Below, in pieces: positions 1 through 7,671 of a DNA stretch of 9,242 bases. Source of the DNA: Bacteroidota bacterium (GTDB lineage Bacteria; Bacteroidota; Bacteroidia; Chitinophagales; Chitinophagaceae); the NCBI GenBank assembly GCA_023386855.1, contig JAEWIW010000290.1, positions 1 through 9,242 on the forward strand, in the 5' to 3' direction. How positions within the stretch are numbered: position 1 is the stretch's first letter; the number at the start of each line of letters is the position of its first letter. A program made the position numbers and the translations under genes. Below the pieces are notes generated by a model. The model had not been told where the DNA came from, made no database searches, and saw nothing but the letters and a program-made list of their open reading frames with translations.

Positions 1-1
1 T

Positions 2-157
2 GGTTTTTCGCAGGTTATTCCCCAAATGAAAGCCATACTGGATGCCAGGGAAAGCGCTACTACTTTTGAAACTCACCGTACCCACCTGGAAGAATACCTC
101 GAATTTGCCTTACAACTGCAAAAGGAAATGAATACTACCCTGGCGGAACCGCAATAG
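2..157 (+). CDS. C-terminal end of an unrecognised protein (5' partial)
   Basis: An open frame enters from the left edge in frame 2 and ends at TAG 155-157, giving 51 residues that begin GFSQVIPQMK and end TTLAEPQ. The other two forward frames are less convincing; frame 1, for example, stops at a TGA near base 67. The fragment is rich in Glu, Leu, Ala and Gln (for example HLEEYLEFALQLQKEM) and probably forms one or two amphipathic helices. It has no membrane segment and no motif that I can assign. The next gene starts 120 nt downstream, with no clear terminator hairpin between them. I do not recognise the family, and the true start lies outside the window. Confidence 0.6.
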   Translation, partial: GFSQVIPQMKAILDARESATTFETHRTHLEEYLEFALQLQKEMNTTLAEPQ

Positions 158-277
158 ATCACCACGATATTGGCCTCCTCAGGAAAGACGCCATTTGCTT
201 ACAAGTCCTTCTGTAATTTTTGAATTCCCCTTATTTTCAGTGGCATTGTTTTTTTTATAGCCTCAGCAGGGAAAACA

Positions 278-973
278 ATGTATATGAATGATACTGAAAA
301 GAAGAGATCGGAATCAATGGCCTTCTACAAGGAAGCATTGCAGTTACTGAACAGCAGTGGCATTGATTATATGCTTGGTGGTGGGTTTGCGATGTGTCAT
401 TATACCGGGATCTTCCGCGATACCAAGGACCTTGATGTATTCTGCAAACCCAACGATCATACAAAAATATTAAAGCATTTTAGTGAACATGGATACGAGG
501 TTCAGCTCACTGATGTTCGATGGCTGGCCAAATTATTCAAAGGCGATTATTTTATTGACATCATTTTTGATACGGTAAACAATATCTGTACGGTTGACGA
601 CAGCTGGTTTGAAAATGCACCGCAGGGTGAATTTGTGGGTGAACCGGTACGATTTATGGGAGCGGAAGAATTGGTATGGTGTAAATGCTTTGTACAGAAC
701 AGGGAGCGATATGATGGGGCTGATATCAACCATATATTATTGAAATATGGCGACAGGCTTAACTGGAAGAAACTGTTGCAGCGGATCGACAGGCACTGGC
801 ATTTATTACTCTCGCACCTGATCCTGTTCCAGTTCGTTTATCCTTATGATTTCAGGAACATCATACCCCGCTGGTTGTTCGATGAACTGATGGCGAGATG
901 TAATGAGCAATATGACCTTCCATCGCCGGTGGTAAGGGTTTGCCGCGGACCGATTATCGACAATACACAGTAG
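278..973 (+). CDS. Nucleotidyltransferase-fold protein (MNT/AbiEii-like), probably C-terminally truncated
   Basis: The 231-residue protein carries the signature of small nucleotidyltransferases. A helix-strand lead-in runs to the glycine motif GGGFA at 34-38, followed by T49 and the metal-binding pair D51-x-D53 (KDLDVF). A third acidic residue, D94, lies in the strand YFIDIIF, so the catalytic triad looks intact. A second conserved-looking block is NRERYDGADI at 141-150. No signal peptide is present, so it should be cytoplasmic. ATG 278 is preceded by AGGGA (268-272), an unusually good Shine-Dalgarno match for this phylum; ATG 284 is an alternative. Proteins of this fold transfer a nucleotide to protein, RNA or small molecules; the substrate here is unknown. 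The TAG at 971 may be a premature stop, because the same frame runs on as EVDIKEWNYK and ends at TGA 1025-1027, overlapping the next start. A tool would probably call it a nucleotidyltransferase. Confidence 0.85.
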   Translation: MYMNDTEKKRSESMAFYKEALQLLNSSGIDYMLGGGFAMCHYTGIFRDTKDLDVFCKPNDHTKILKHFSEHGYEVQLTDVRWLAKLFKGDYFIDIIFDTVNNICTVDDSWFENAPQGEFVGEPVRFMGAEELVWCKCFVQNRERYDGADINHILLKYGDRLNWKKLLQRIDRHWHLLLSHLILFQFVYPYDFRNIIPRWLFDELMARCNEQYDLPSPVVRVCRGPIIDNTQ

Positions 974-1026
974 GAAGTGGATATCAAGGAATGGAATTAT
1001 AAATCCTGTACAATAATGACAATCTG

Positions 1027-1899
1027 ATGATGGAACAAAAACAAACCAATATAGCCACAGTTGATAATACGCTTAAACACCAGGATGGTCACGCCAACGG
1101 AAGGCCATTACGAATAGCAGCAACCGCCGATATACATATCCGGGAAACGGACCAGGGCAAATGGACCGGATTTTTTAAGGAAGTTTCTTCAAAGGCTGAT
1201 GTGCTGGTCATTGCAGGTGATTTAACGGATACCGGCGATGAAGGAGAAGCGCAGGTATTAGCAGAGGAGTTGAAAGCCTGTACAATACCGGTGATTGCCG
1301 TGCTGGGAAATCATGACCATGAAAAAGGAAGGCATAAGCTGATCAGGCAAATGTTGCAGAAAGCCGGGGTAAATATGCTGGATGGAGAATCGATCATTAT
1401 CAACAATGTAGGATTTGCGGGCGTAAAAGGTTTTGGTGGAGGTTTCGATAACCACATGTTATCCATGTTTGGTGAAGGAGCCATGAAAGCCTTTGTACAG
1501 GAGGCAGTGGATGAAGCACTGCACCTCGACAGGGCGCTGGCGAGGATCGATTCAGAAAGTAAGCAGATACCAAAAATTGTGGTCATGCATTACAGTCCCA
1601 TTTCCGATACTGTAAAAGGGGAACCTGAAGTAATTTTTCCATTTCTCGGGTCATCAAGGCTGGCCGAACCGCTGGTCAGGAGAAAGGTACAGGCTACTTT
1701 TCATGGGCATGCCCATATGGGACAACTTAAAGGAGAGATCAGTTCGGGGGGAAAAGTGTTTAACGTGGCAAAGCATATATTATTAAAGCAGGGTTATGAG
1801 CAGCCTTATCATCTCTATGAAGTTCAACCCGAGGGAGAAGTAAGGGCAGTAAATGATGCAACTGCCCCGGGTATGAAAGAACAAACTGTAAATCATTAA
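1027..1899 (+). CDS. Calcineurin-like metallophosphoesterase
   Basis: The 290-residue protein has all the metal-binding motifs of the calcineurin-like phosphoesterase fold: D35-x-H37 (ATADIHI), GDLTD at 64-68, GNHDHE at 94-99, a histidine at 188 (MHYSP) and HGHAH at 226-230. It should therefore bind two metal ions and hydrolyse a phosphoester. The substrate (nucleotide, protein, nucleic acid or lipid) cannot be told from sequence. The core begins near residue 28 (LRIAATADIH). The first 25 or so residues are polar and may be a short extension. There is no signal peptide, so it is probably cytoplasmic. ATG codons lie at 1027 and 1030, and neither has a Shine-Dalgarno sequence. The gene starts 53 nt after the nucleotidyltransferase stop, and its ATG overlaps the TGA of that gene's read-through frame, which suggests ancestral translational coupling. 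The two genes are probably co-transcribed. Confidence 0.93.
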   Translation: MMEQKQTNIATVDNTLKHQDGHANGRPLRIAATADIHIRETDQGKWTGFFKEVSSKADVLVIAGDLTDTGDEGEAQVLAEELKACTIPVIAVLGNHDHEKGRHKLIRQMLQKAGVNMLDGESIIINNVGFAGVKGFGGGFDNHMLSMFGEGAMKAFVQEAVDEALHLDRALARIDSESKQIPKIVVMHYSPISDTVKGEPEVIFPFLGSSRLAEPLVRRKVQATFHGHAHMGQLKGEISSGGKVFNVAKHILLKQGYEQPYHLYEVQPEGEVRAVNDATAPGMKEQTVNH

Positions 1900-1974
1900 A
1901 GATCTATGGCTGCCCTTCGGGTGGGTAATAAAAATTTGAACCGGATTATTTTTCTTTTTACATCCGATTTCTCC

Positions 1975-1982
1975 TATTTTTG
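1975..1982 (+). promoter_or_regulatory. Bacteroidota -7 promoter element for the tRNA gene
   Basis: TATTTTTG matches the Bacteroidota -7 consensus TAnnTTTG exactly and ends 10 nt before the first base of the tRNA, so the transcript would have a leader of only a few bases. A clear -33 TTTG at the usual distance is missing; the nearest matching TTTG (1935-1938) is too far upstream, and the expected spot reads TTTC. The call rests on the -7 match and its position. Confidence 0.5.
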
Positions 1983-1992
1983 CAACCCATTT

Positions 1993-2066
1993 GGCGGGGT
2001 AGCTCAGGTGGTTAGAGCGTTGGATTCATAACCCAAAGGTCACGGGTTCAACTCCCGTCCCCGCTA
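1993..2066 (+). tRNA. tRNA with CAT anticodon (elongator Met likely; Ile2 possible)
   Basis: A full cloverleaf can be drawn. The acceptor stem is 1993-1999 with 2059-2065, a G-U at the end pair and six Watson-Crick pairs. The D stem is GCTC 2002-2005 with GAGC 2015-2018. The anticodon stem is 2020-2024 with 2032-2036, and the loop TTCATAA places CAT at 2027-2029. The T stem is ACGGG 2042-2046 with CCCGT 2054-2058, and the T loop is TTCAACT. The discriminator is A2066, and CCA is not encoded. It is not the initiator: the three consecutive G-C pairs in the anticodon stem and the 1-72 mismatch are both missing. A CAT anticodon is also used by tRNA-Ile2 after lysidine modification, and I cannot exclude that by eye. 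Position 31-39 is an A-C mismatch, which is odd. Its own promoter and terminator flank it. Confidence 0.93.
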
Positions 2067-2073
2067 CATAATA

Positions 2074-2105
2074 AGTCCCGGAGGTTTTCTTCGGGATTTT
2101 TTTTT
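2074..2105 (+). terminator. Intrinsic terminator after the tRNA gene
   Basis: A nine-pair stem joins 2074-2082 (AGTCCCGGA) to 2090-2098 (TTCGGGATT) with two G-U pairs and a seven-base loop. It is followed directly by a run of nine T (2097-2105). It lies 8 nt downstream of the tRNA and is correctly oriented for it. The T run exists on the plus strand only, so it is not obviously bidirectional for the convergent operon. Confidence 0.85.
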
Positions 2106-2133
2106 ATTTAATTCTATATTTTTTGCACCAGGC

Positions 2134-3810
2134 TTATTCCACTTCCAGCTTCAATACTCCACTACCCCATCTTCCCTTCTCATCAAATCCTTCCACTTCA
2201 ACCCTGTAATTTCCTTTCAAATCAGAAGTGTAAAAATTAAATTCAAAACTTCCATCAGCGTTTGGTTCCAGGAAAGGAATCCAATATAGGGTTGTTCTGA
2301 AATCTGGCTTCCTCGATTCAAGCTGGTTCAACTGGTCATAAGTTACCTGGGGGAAATCTTTTGGGGGCTGCAAGGCCTCGTAATCCACCGGCAACACACC
2401 TGCATCCAGTTCAAGTTCACCCAACGAACCAGAATATGTTTTTATACTAATGATACCATCAAAAAAAGCAGTGCCCATGAAATATCGTTTTGGAATGATA
2501 TCGATCCTTTCAATTTTTAAAGGATTCACTTTTATGGCAGCATCCGCTGATATGGGTACTCCATCCAGCAAAGTAACAGGCCTGTGTACAGTGGGCACCC
2601 CCAGCCGGTTCCGGGTTATGGATTCAAAATAATAGCCTTTACTTCTTTTCTGAACAATCACTTCAATCACATATTCCCTCAGCACTTCTTCCATGGTAGG
2701 AAAACGTGTAAAATCATCAAGTCGGTAAACAAAATCCGGATGACCATAAAACATCAGGGAATCAAAAGGCAATAAAAAGGCTTTAGATAAAGTATCCGAT
2801 ACATCATCCCTGAATAGAAGCTGCTGTGCTATCATTCTCTTCTGCAAATCATCAAACTGTTGTACCCCACTTGTTGACAGTGGCGTGGAAGAATATTCTT
2901 CAAAAAAGGGACTCATGATTTCCATATTGCCGAAATGCTTTCCAGCCTTTATCACCTGAACAACCATTGAAGTTTTGCCATAGACCATTTTATTCAACCT
3001 GAACACTGCCTTGCCATCAGGGTTGATAACAGATGTAAACATTAAAGGGGTTTCGCCCGGAATAGAAAGGTATGCCGTATCTCCAGGCGCAATACCTGAA
3101 GATCGATCTTTAATCCTCGCTTCAATGAATTGCAAACCTATTTCGGGAAGATACCGGGGTTTAAAATTTTCTTCCCTGATTGTATTTGCTGTATCATTCA
3201 AATGAACATCAGAATTTCTTTGCTCTTCATTATCAAGGTAAACCCTTGCGAGTAATACGGTTCCTTTATTTGCGGAAGGGATATGCCCTTTAACGGTAAC
3301 CTTTGACCTGCTTTTTAACTTTGTTGGTAATGGATCAAGCTGGATGGAAAAGCTATCTTTTGCAGGAATCGTTTTATCCATCGAAACCTTCAGTTCAGGC
3401 AACTTTTTTTCTGAAGGCTGTACAATAGCTATGTTTTTTGTGAAGAAGGATTCTGGTCCAAAATTCTTCATCCAGTTGGTATAAATTTTTAGCTGGTAAT
3501 TTCCTGATGCAAGTGTTAATGGCAATTGAATATATCCTGCGCCTTTACCCGCGGATAGGAGTATTTTCTTTTGCACATAAGCCTGGTTTCCTTTTATAAG
3601 TTCAACATAACCCAGTGTTTGAAAAGGTATAGGCGAATGGTTGCTTTGATCACTATGAAAAGCACTGAACCAGATGGTTTCACCAGGCAGGTACAATTGC
3701 CTGTCGGTTTGCGCATATAACTGTTCATGGAAAACGGATTGCGCAACATTGAGCTGGCTAACACAAATGAACAGCAACAATAACAGGCAGTTAAAAACCT
3801 TTTGTTTCAT
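2134..3810 (-). CDS. Secreted MG2-like protein with a TonB plug-like segment and no barrel
   Basis: The 558-residue protein starts with a hydrophobic signal peptide (about 1-23, cleavage probably after NVAQ). Residues about 28-130 resemble an alpha-2-macroglobulin MG2 domain, with the typical opening LYAQTDRQLYLPGETIWFSA. A beta-rich middle follows (about 140-300). Residues about 373-465 resemble the plug of a TonB-dependent receptor (VLREYVIEVIVQKR, then TLLDGVPIS at 413-421, ERIDII and FFDGIISIKTYSG), yet no beta-barrel follows. The end (LYWIPFLEPNADGSFEFNFYTSDLKGNYRVEVEG) is a closing Ig-like strand pattern known from related Bacteroidota proteins that I recall as often longer. It is the last gene of the four-gene operon, 11 nt after the DUF4249 stop, and has no lipobox. 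It is probably periplasmic or at the outer membrane. Its function is unknown; automated annotation would give a hypothetical, MG2-domain or plug-domain protein. Confidence 0.9.
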   Translation of the reverse strand: MKQKVFNCLLLLLFICVSQLNVAQSVFHEQLYAQTDRQLYLPGETIWFSAFHSDQSNHSPIPFQTLGYVELIKGNQAYVQKKILLSAGKGAGYIQLPLTLASGNYQLKIYTNWMKNFGPESFFTKNIAIVQPSEKKLPELKVSMDKTIPAKDSFSIQLDPLPTKLKSRSKVTVKGHIPSANKGTVLLARVYLDNEEQRNSDVHLNDTANTIREENFKPRYLPEIGLQFIEARIKDRSSGIAPGDTAYLSIPGETPLMFTSVINPDGKAVFRLNKMVYGKTSMVVQVIKAGKHFGNMEIMSPFFEEYSSTPLSTSGVQQFDDLQKRMIAQQLLFRDDVSDTLSKAFLLPFDSLMFYGHPDFVYRLDDFTRFPTMEEVLREYVIEVIVQKRSKGYYFESITRNRLGVPTVHRPVTLLDGVPISADAAIKVNPLKIERIDIIPKRYFMGTAFFDGIISIKTYSGSLGELELDAGVLPVDYEALQPPKDFPQVTYDQLNQLESRKPDFRTTLYWIPFLEPNADGSFEFNFYTSDLKGNYRVEVEGFDEKGRWGSGVLKLEVE

Positions 3811-3821
3811 AAGCTTAAAGT

Positions 3822-4937
3822 TTACCAGAAAGCTGGCCGTATATTGGTTCCGGAAAGTGTACAGTCAATACATTTACGATCTGCTGAATAAAATCCTTCA
3901 TTAAATCCCTTCATCTGGTAAGGGGTATATGCAGGATAATATAAACGAAAAGTATCCGGGTTGTTGACCACATACACTTCTTCGCAAGGCACCTGGTAAT
4001 TCCAGTTGGTGATATCGTTGTTATGAATAAAAATTCTTTGTTGAGCCGGTGAGGTAACACTAACATAACCTATCACCAACTCAGAAGGATCACTGATACA
4101 TTTAATGTTTCCCGAAATTTCTGTTGGTTGGGGACCAAAAATTGAACCGGTGGTTTCTGTATTGGTTTTCATGGCACGGTAAAAATCATAGGCAGGTCTT
4201 GTAAGAGCAAGCTGGTGTACAAGTAAACTGTACTTCACGCTTAATCGCTGGTCGTGCCGAGGTATCTTCAACAGTGGTGAATGGTAAATGATATTATCTT
4301 CCAGGTTTGAAGATGTTCCTAATAACAGGCTACTGGAAAGCTGGTGTTTATAGCAGATATACATATTCTTTCTCTCCTCTTCAGGACGCGGATTTACCTG
4401 GCCAAGGTCAGGATCATATTTATAAAATGATTCGTGCTTGGAATGGAATTCCCATGTTTCTGTATAATCCCATAAAAAATATTGAAGCTCCGGATCTGTA
4501 CTATGCGTATTGACACTTAATTCTATGCCTTGTTCCTCTTCTGCCCATGTCAAACTATCGATTGCAGGAGTAACCAGTACCTTTTCAAATGAGGATGCAT
4601 ATTCTTTTCCATCAGTAACAATCTTTAAACGGTATTGTTTTGATGCATCAAGAATAAAATTACCGCTATAGGTGCCATCACCCCAAGTCGATAATGGATA
4701 GCTTTCCTGTGCATTGCTTTCCACCACTACTGATGCGTTAGGAATTATCTGGAAAGGATCACTGCTGGCAACAGGCCTGCTCCTGGTTAACCTTATCCTG
4801 GTTTCTTCACCATTGGCCTGTATATAGCCCTCAACTATCATTACCTTATTATCCGATTCCCTGATCTCTGGCAGGTAAGCTTCCCGGCAGGACGTAAGGG
4901 CAAGCAGGATAATGCATATATACTCCAGGCTGCGCAT
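3822..4937 (-). CDS. DUF4249 family lipoprotein
   Basis: The 371-residue protein has a short hydrophobic leader and a lipobox LTSC at 14-17, so Cys17 should be lipidated; the protein then sits on the outer membrane facing the periplasm or the outside. Residues about 30-125 form a beta-rich N-terminal domain (VMIVEGYIQANGEETRIRLTRS is typical), followed by a larger C-terminal region. The C-terminus, CIDC at 356-359 followed by TLSGTNIRPAFW, is the family hallmark as I know it. DUF4249 genes often lie directly after a TonB-dependent receptor, in the place SusD takes in SusC/SusD pairs, so a role as substrate-binding partner is plausible but unproven. The start ATG lies one base after the receptor stop (TAATATG), which implies translational coupling. 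Other cysteines (195, 280, 318) could form disulfides. Confidence 0.93.
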   Translation of the reverse strand: MRSLEYICIILLALTSCREAYLPEIRESDNKVMIVEGYIQANGEETRIRLTRSRPVASSDPFQIIPNASVVVESNAQESYPLSTWGDGTYSGNFILDASKQYRLKIVTDGKEYASSFEKVLVTPAIDSLTWAEEEQGIELSVNTHSTDPELQYFLWDYTETWEFHSKHESFYKYDPDLGQVNPRPEEERKNMYICYKHQLSSSLLLGTSSNLEDNIIYHSPLLKIPRHDQRLSVKYSLLVHQLALTRPAYDFYRAMKTNTETTGSIFGPQPTEISGNIKCISDPSELVIGYVSVTSPAQQRIFIHNNDITNWNYQVPCEEVYVVNNPDTFRLYYPAYTPYQMKGFNEGFYSADRKCIDCTLSGTNIRPAFW

Positions 4938-4938
4938 A

Positions 4939-7671
4939 TTAAAAGCGGATATTATAATTTACAAATGGGATCATTGCACCAAAAATGAATAGCTTATACC
5001 CCTTCGAAACACCATTCTCAGAAGTGAAATACACCGAGTAAGGATTTTTTCTTCCTGTAAGATTGTATACTCCAATGGTCCAGCTATTATGGGTCAACTG
5101 GTTTACTTTATGGTTTCCATCGATGTTCATCGAGAAATCAGCACGGAAATAATCCGGTATTCGATACGCATTCCTGTCGGAATACAAGGCTCTTTCTGAC
5201 CCGCCATACCAGTAACTACCAATAGGAAGTGTTATGGGACGACCTGTACTATAGGTAACATTTAGCGATACACTGAAGCGAAGGTTCACCCTGTAATTGC
5301 CGACAAGCGTTGCATCATGAGGTTTATCATAATTGGAAGGATACCATTCGCCCCTGTTAACGATCATTCCCTGGTTTTCGTCATTCATCTGCAGCATTGT
5401 CCTGGAATAAGTATAGGCCAACCACCCGCTAAGTTTACCTGTTCTTTTTCTTAAAAGAAACTCCACACCATATGCCTTTCCCTTTGTATTCAGCACATCC
5501 CTTTCGATGTTTTCATTCAGCACAAGCGTTGCCCCGCTTTTATAATCAAGGTAATTCTTTATCTTTTTATAGTACCCTTCAATGGATATTTCAAGTGAAT
5601 CAGCGCTGAAGGTTTTATAAATACCAAGGGAAAGTTGCCCGCCAACCTGGGGCTTAATATTGGGATCGCTAAGCTTCCATATATCCGTAGGAGATATAGC
5701 AGTAGTGTTGGATAACATGTGAATGTATTGCCTGAGCGTATTGAATCCCAGCTTTACACTAAGGTCATCACGAAGCGAATAACGACCCGATAACCTGATC
5801 TCAGGTCCATGGTAGGTTTGAATGAATGCACCACTGGAATAATTCTTTGTTTCCACTAAACTGCTTTCATCGCGTGGCATCCCATTCTTATAATAGCTTA
5901 CATTATGTTCACCAAGATAATTATAGAACGAATACCTTAGGCCTGCTTCAACCGAAAGCCTTGAATCAAGATCATACTTTGTACTGGCATAGATGGCTGA
6001 TTCGAGCGCACGTTCTGCCTGTATAGTTTTCTGTTTAACCAGCGATTCATCACCTACAGGGTCGAAGTTACCCGGGTGGAGTGTATACAGCAATGTATTT
6101 ATACCAAAATCAATGGTCTGGTCGCGGCTTACATAATAATTCATGTTTGCCTTAAAGAATGCCTGGTTGATATCGAAAGACATTTTATAAGCGTTGACCT
6201 TATTCTTCTCGCTTGAATTGTCATAGCCATACTTATCAAATCCTGCAATCAGATCACCGCTTATCTTTTTTGAATACTGGTGTCGCCATCGCGCTGAAAA
6301 ATTCGCATTGGTATATCCAAAAGCCGTGTCACTGTTCAGGTTGAAATGATCGCGGCTGAAATAACCGGATAGTTGAAGCTCATCATTATTCGCCATCTTA
6401 TGATGAACACCCAGGTTAATATCATAGAATGAAGCCTTGCTTTGTTTGAACTCATTTTTGTCGGGCAATACCTTAAGCAGCCAGTTCGAATAGGTTGAAC
6501 GGCCTCCAAGAATGAAGGATGTTTTGTCTTTAACAAGAGGACCTTCCATATTCAATCTTCCTGTTAATAACCCAATACCGGCAATACCACTGAATTTCTT
6601 TTTATCTCCTTCACGTCTCGTGATGTTCAGTACCGAAGAAAGGCGCCCGCCATATTTGGCCGGTATACTGCTTTTATACAGTTCAACATCCCTGACAAGA
6701 TCAGGATTAAAAGCAGAGAAGAATCCAAAGAAATGGGTTGGATTATAGATAGTGGATTCATTGAACAGGATCAGGTTCTGGTCAACCGCACCCCCTCGTA
6801 CATTAAATCCAGTACTGGCTTCGCCAACTGATTTAACGCCAGGGAGAGTGAGTATGGCTTTCATAAGATCGGCTTCACCCAGGGCGGTTGGGATTTGCTT
6901 GATCGTTTTTAATGAAACCCTTTCCACTCCCATCTGTGGCCTGTTGATGATATTGTTTCTTCTTGCACTGATGATCACTTCACTCAGGAGCATTGCTTTG
7001 GGCCGTAACTGGAAAGAAAGATTACCATCACCATACAATTCAATTCGCCTTTTTACCGGAGTCTTATTATCTGCGCTGACCAACAAAGTATGATCTCCTT
7101 TTTTGAGTGTTATTGAAAAACGGCCTGATGTTCCGGCTTTTACTCCCTGCTGGTCTGCATCGGCCATGATGGTAGCGCCGGCAAGAGGCAGGCCGGTTTC
7201 CATGTCTTTTATGGTACCTGAAATAGTAGCCTGGCCAACAGGGTCACGGTTCGTTTTAATACCAATAATATAGACCTTGTTCTCCGCGGCAAGGTCTTCT
7301 TTCAGCATTTCGCTGCCGGAACTGTCAACATTCATTTTATCCCATCCTGCTAATAGTTGAATAGCCCTGTTGGTAGTGATGAATACGTTCATATCATCAT
7401 CAATTGCAAACCGCAATGATGTTCCATTTAAGGCCTGCGTTAAGATATCCTTCAGCGTTCGGTTTCGTGCCGACACATTAAAAGTTAAACCTGCCATCTC
7501 CTGTTCATCGAAATAGAAGTGATAGCGGCTTTGTTTCTCAATAGCTTTTACCAGTTCTTCCATGTTGGCATTTTCCAGGTCAAGCGTAAGTACAGGTTGC
7601 TGTTGCCCATACATAACAGGAGCAATGCATAACAGAAATACTACAATATATAGTTTTGCGTAACGCATCAT
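4939..7671 (-). CDS. TonB-dependent outer-membrane receptor with STN and CarboxypepD_reg-like domains
   Basis: The 910-residue protein has, in order, a signal peptide (about 1-22, ending MYG-QQQ), an STN (secretin and TonB N-terminal) domain at about 28-100, a linker, a carboxypeptidase-regulatory-like beta domain at about 149-223 (SGTIKDMETGLPLAGATI), a plug at about 247-352 (GFNVRGGAVDQNLILFN, PTHFFGFFSAFNP and YGGRLSSVLNI are typical), and a 22-strand-type barrel from about 358 that ends in a terminal Phe (NYNIRF), as needed for outer-membrane insertion. It should import a bulky ligand using TonB energy; the ligand is unknown. STN domains often signal to a FecR-type anti-sigma factor, but none is in the window. 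ATG 7671 directly follows the TAA of the upstream gene (TAAATG); a second ATG follows at once. The DUF4249 gene starts one base after its stop. Confidence 0.96.
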   Translation of the reverse strand: MMRYAKLYIVVFLLCIAPVMYGQQQPVLTLDLENANMEELVKAIEKQSRYHFYFDEQEMAGLTFNVSARNRTLKDILTQALNGTSLRFAIDDDMNVFITTNRAIQLLAGWDKMNVDSSGSEMLKEDLAAENKVYIIGIKTNRDPVGQATISGTIKDMETGLPLAGATIMADADQQGVKAGTSGRFSITLKKGDHTLLVSADNKTPVKRRIELYGDGNLSFQLRPKAMLLSEVIISARRNNIINRPQMGVERVSLKTIKQIPTALGEADLMKAILTLPGVKSVGEASTGFNVRGGAVDQNLILFNESTIYNPTHFFGFFSAFNPDLVRDVELYKSSIPAKYGGRLSSVLNITRREGDKKKFSGIAGIGLLTGRLNMEGPLVKDKTSFILGGRSTYSNWLLKVLPDKNEFKQSKASFYDINLGVHHKMANNDELQLSGYFSRDHFNLNSDTAFGYTNANFSARWRHQYSKKISGDLIAGFDKYGYDNSSEKNKVNAYKMSFDINQAFFKANMNYYVSRDQTIDFGINTLLYTLHPGNFDPVGDESLVKQKTIQAERALESAIYASTKYDLDSRLSVEAGLRYSFYNYLGEHNVSYYKNGMPRDESSLVETKNYSSGAFIQTYHGPEIRLSGRYSLRDDLSVKLGFNTLRQYIHMLSNTTAISPTDIWKLSDPNIKPQVGGQLSLGIYKTFSADSLEISIEGYYKKIKNYLDYKSGATLVLNENIERDVLNTKGKAYGVEFLLRKRTGKLSGWLAYTYSRTMLQMNDENQGMIVNRGEWYPSNYDKPHDATLVGNYRVNLRFSVSLNVTYSTGRPITLPIGSYWYGGSERALYSDRNAYRIPDYFRADFSMNIDGNHKVNQLTHNSWTIGVYNLTGRKNPYSVYFTSENGVSKGYKLFIFGAMIPFVNYNIRF

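Noticed and set aside
190..225. Possible promoter for the nucleotidyltransferase: TTTG at 194-197 and TAATTTTTG at 214-222
   Set aside because: The -7-like element has one base too many between TA and TTTG, and the spacer to TTTG is only 16-17 nt, so it fits the Bacteroidota consensus poorly.
1311..1586. 91-codon minus-strand open frame opposite the metallophosphoesterase
   Set aside because: It overlaps a gene with intact catalytic motifs and has no independent start signal or motif.
1903..1930. Small GC hairpin (CTGCCC / GGGTGG) after the metallophosphoesterase as a terminator
   Set aside because: The stem is short with two G-U pairs, the loop is three bases and no T run follows.
2047..2105. 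tRNA 3' end as an integration (att) site
   Set aside because: No second copy of the tRNA 3' end, no integrase and no mobile gene in the window.
1006..3427. Ten-base word CTGTACAATA found three times (1006-1015, 1278-1287, 3418-3427)
   Set aside because: Two copies lie inside different coding genes, the spacing is irregular and flanks share nothing; probably chance.
6752..7093. 113-codon plus-strand open frame opposite the receptor plug
   Set aside because: It lies entirely within the well-supported receptor gene on the other strand and its protein has no recognisable motif; a shadow frame.
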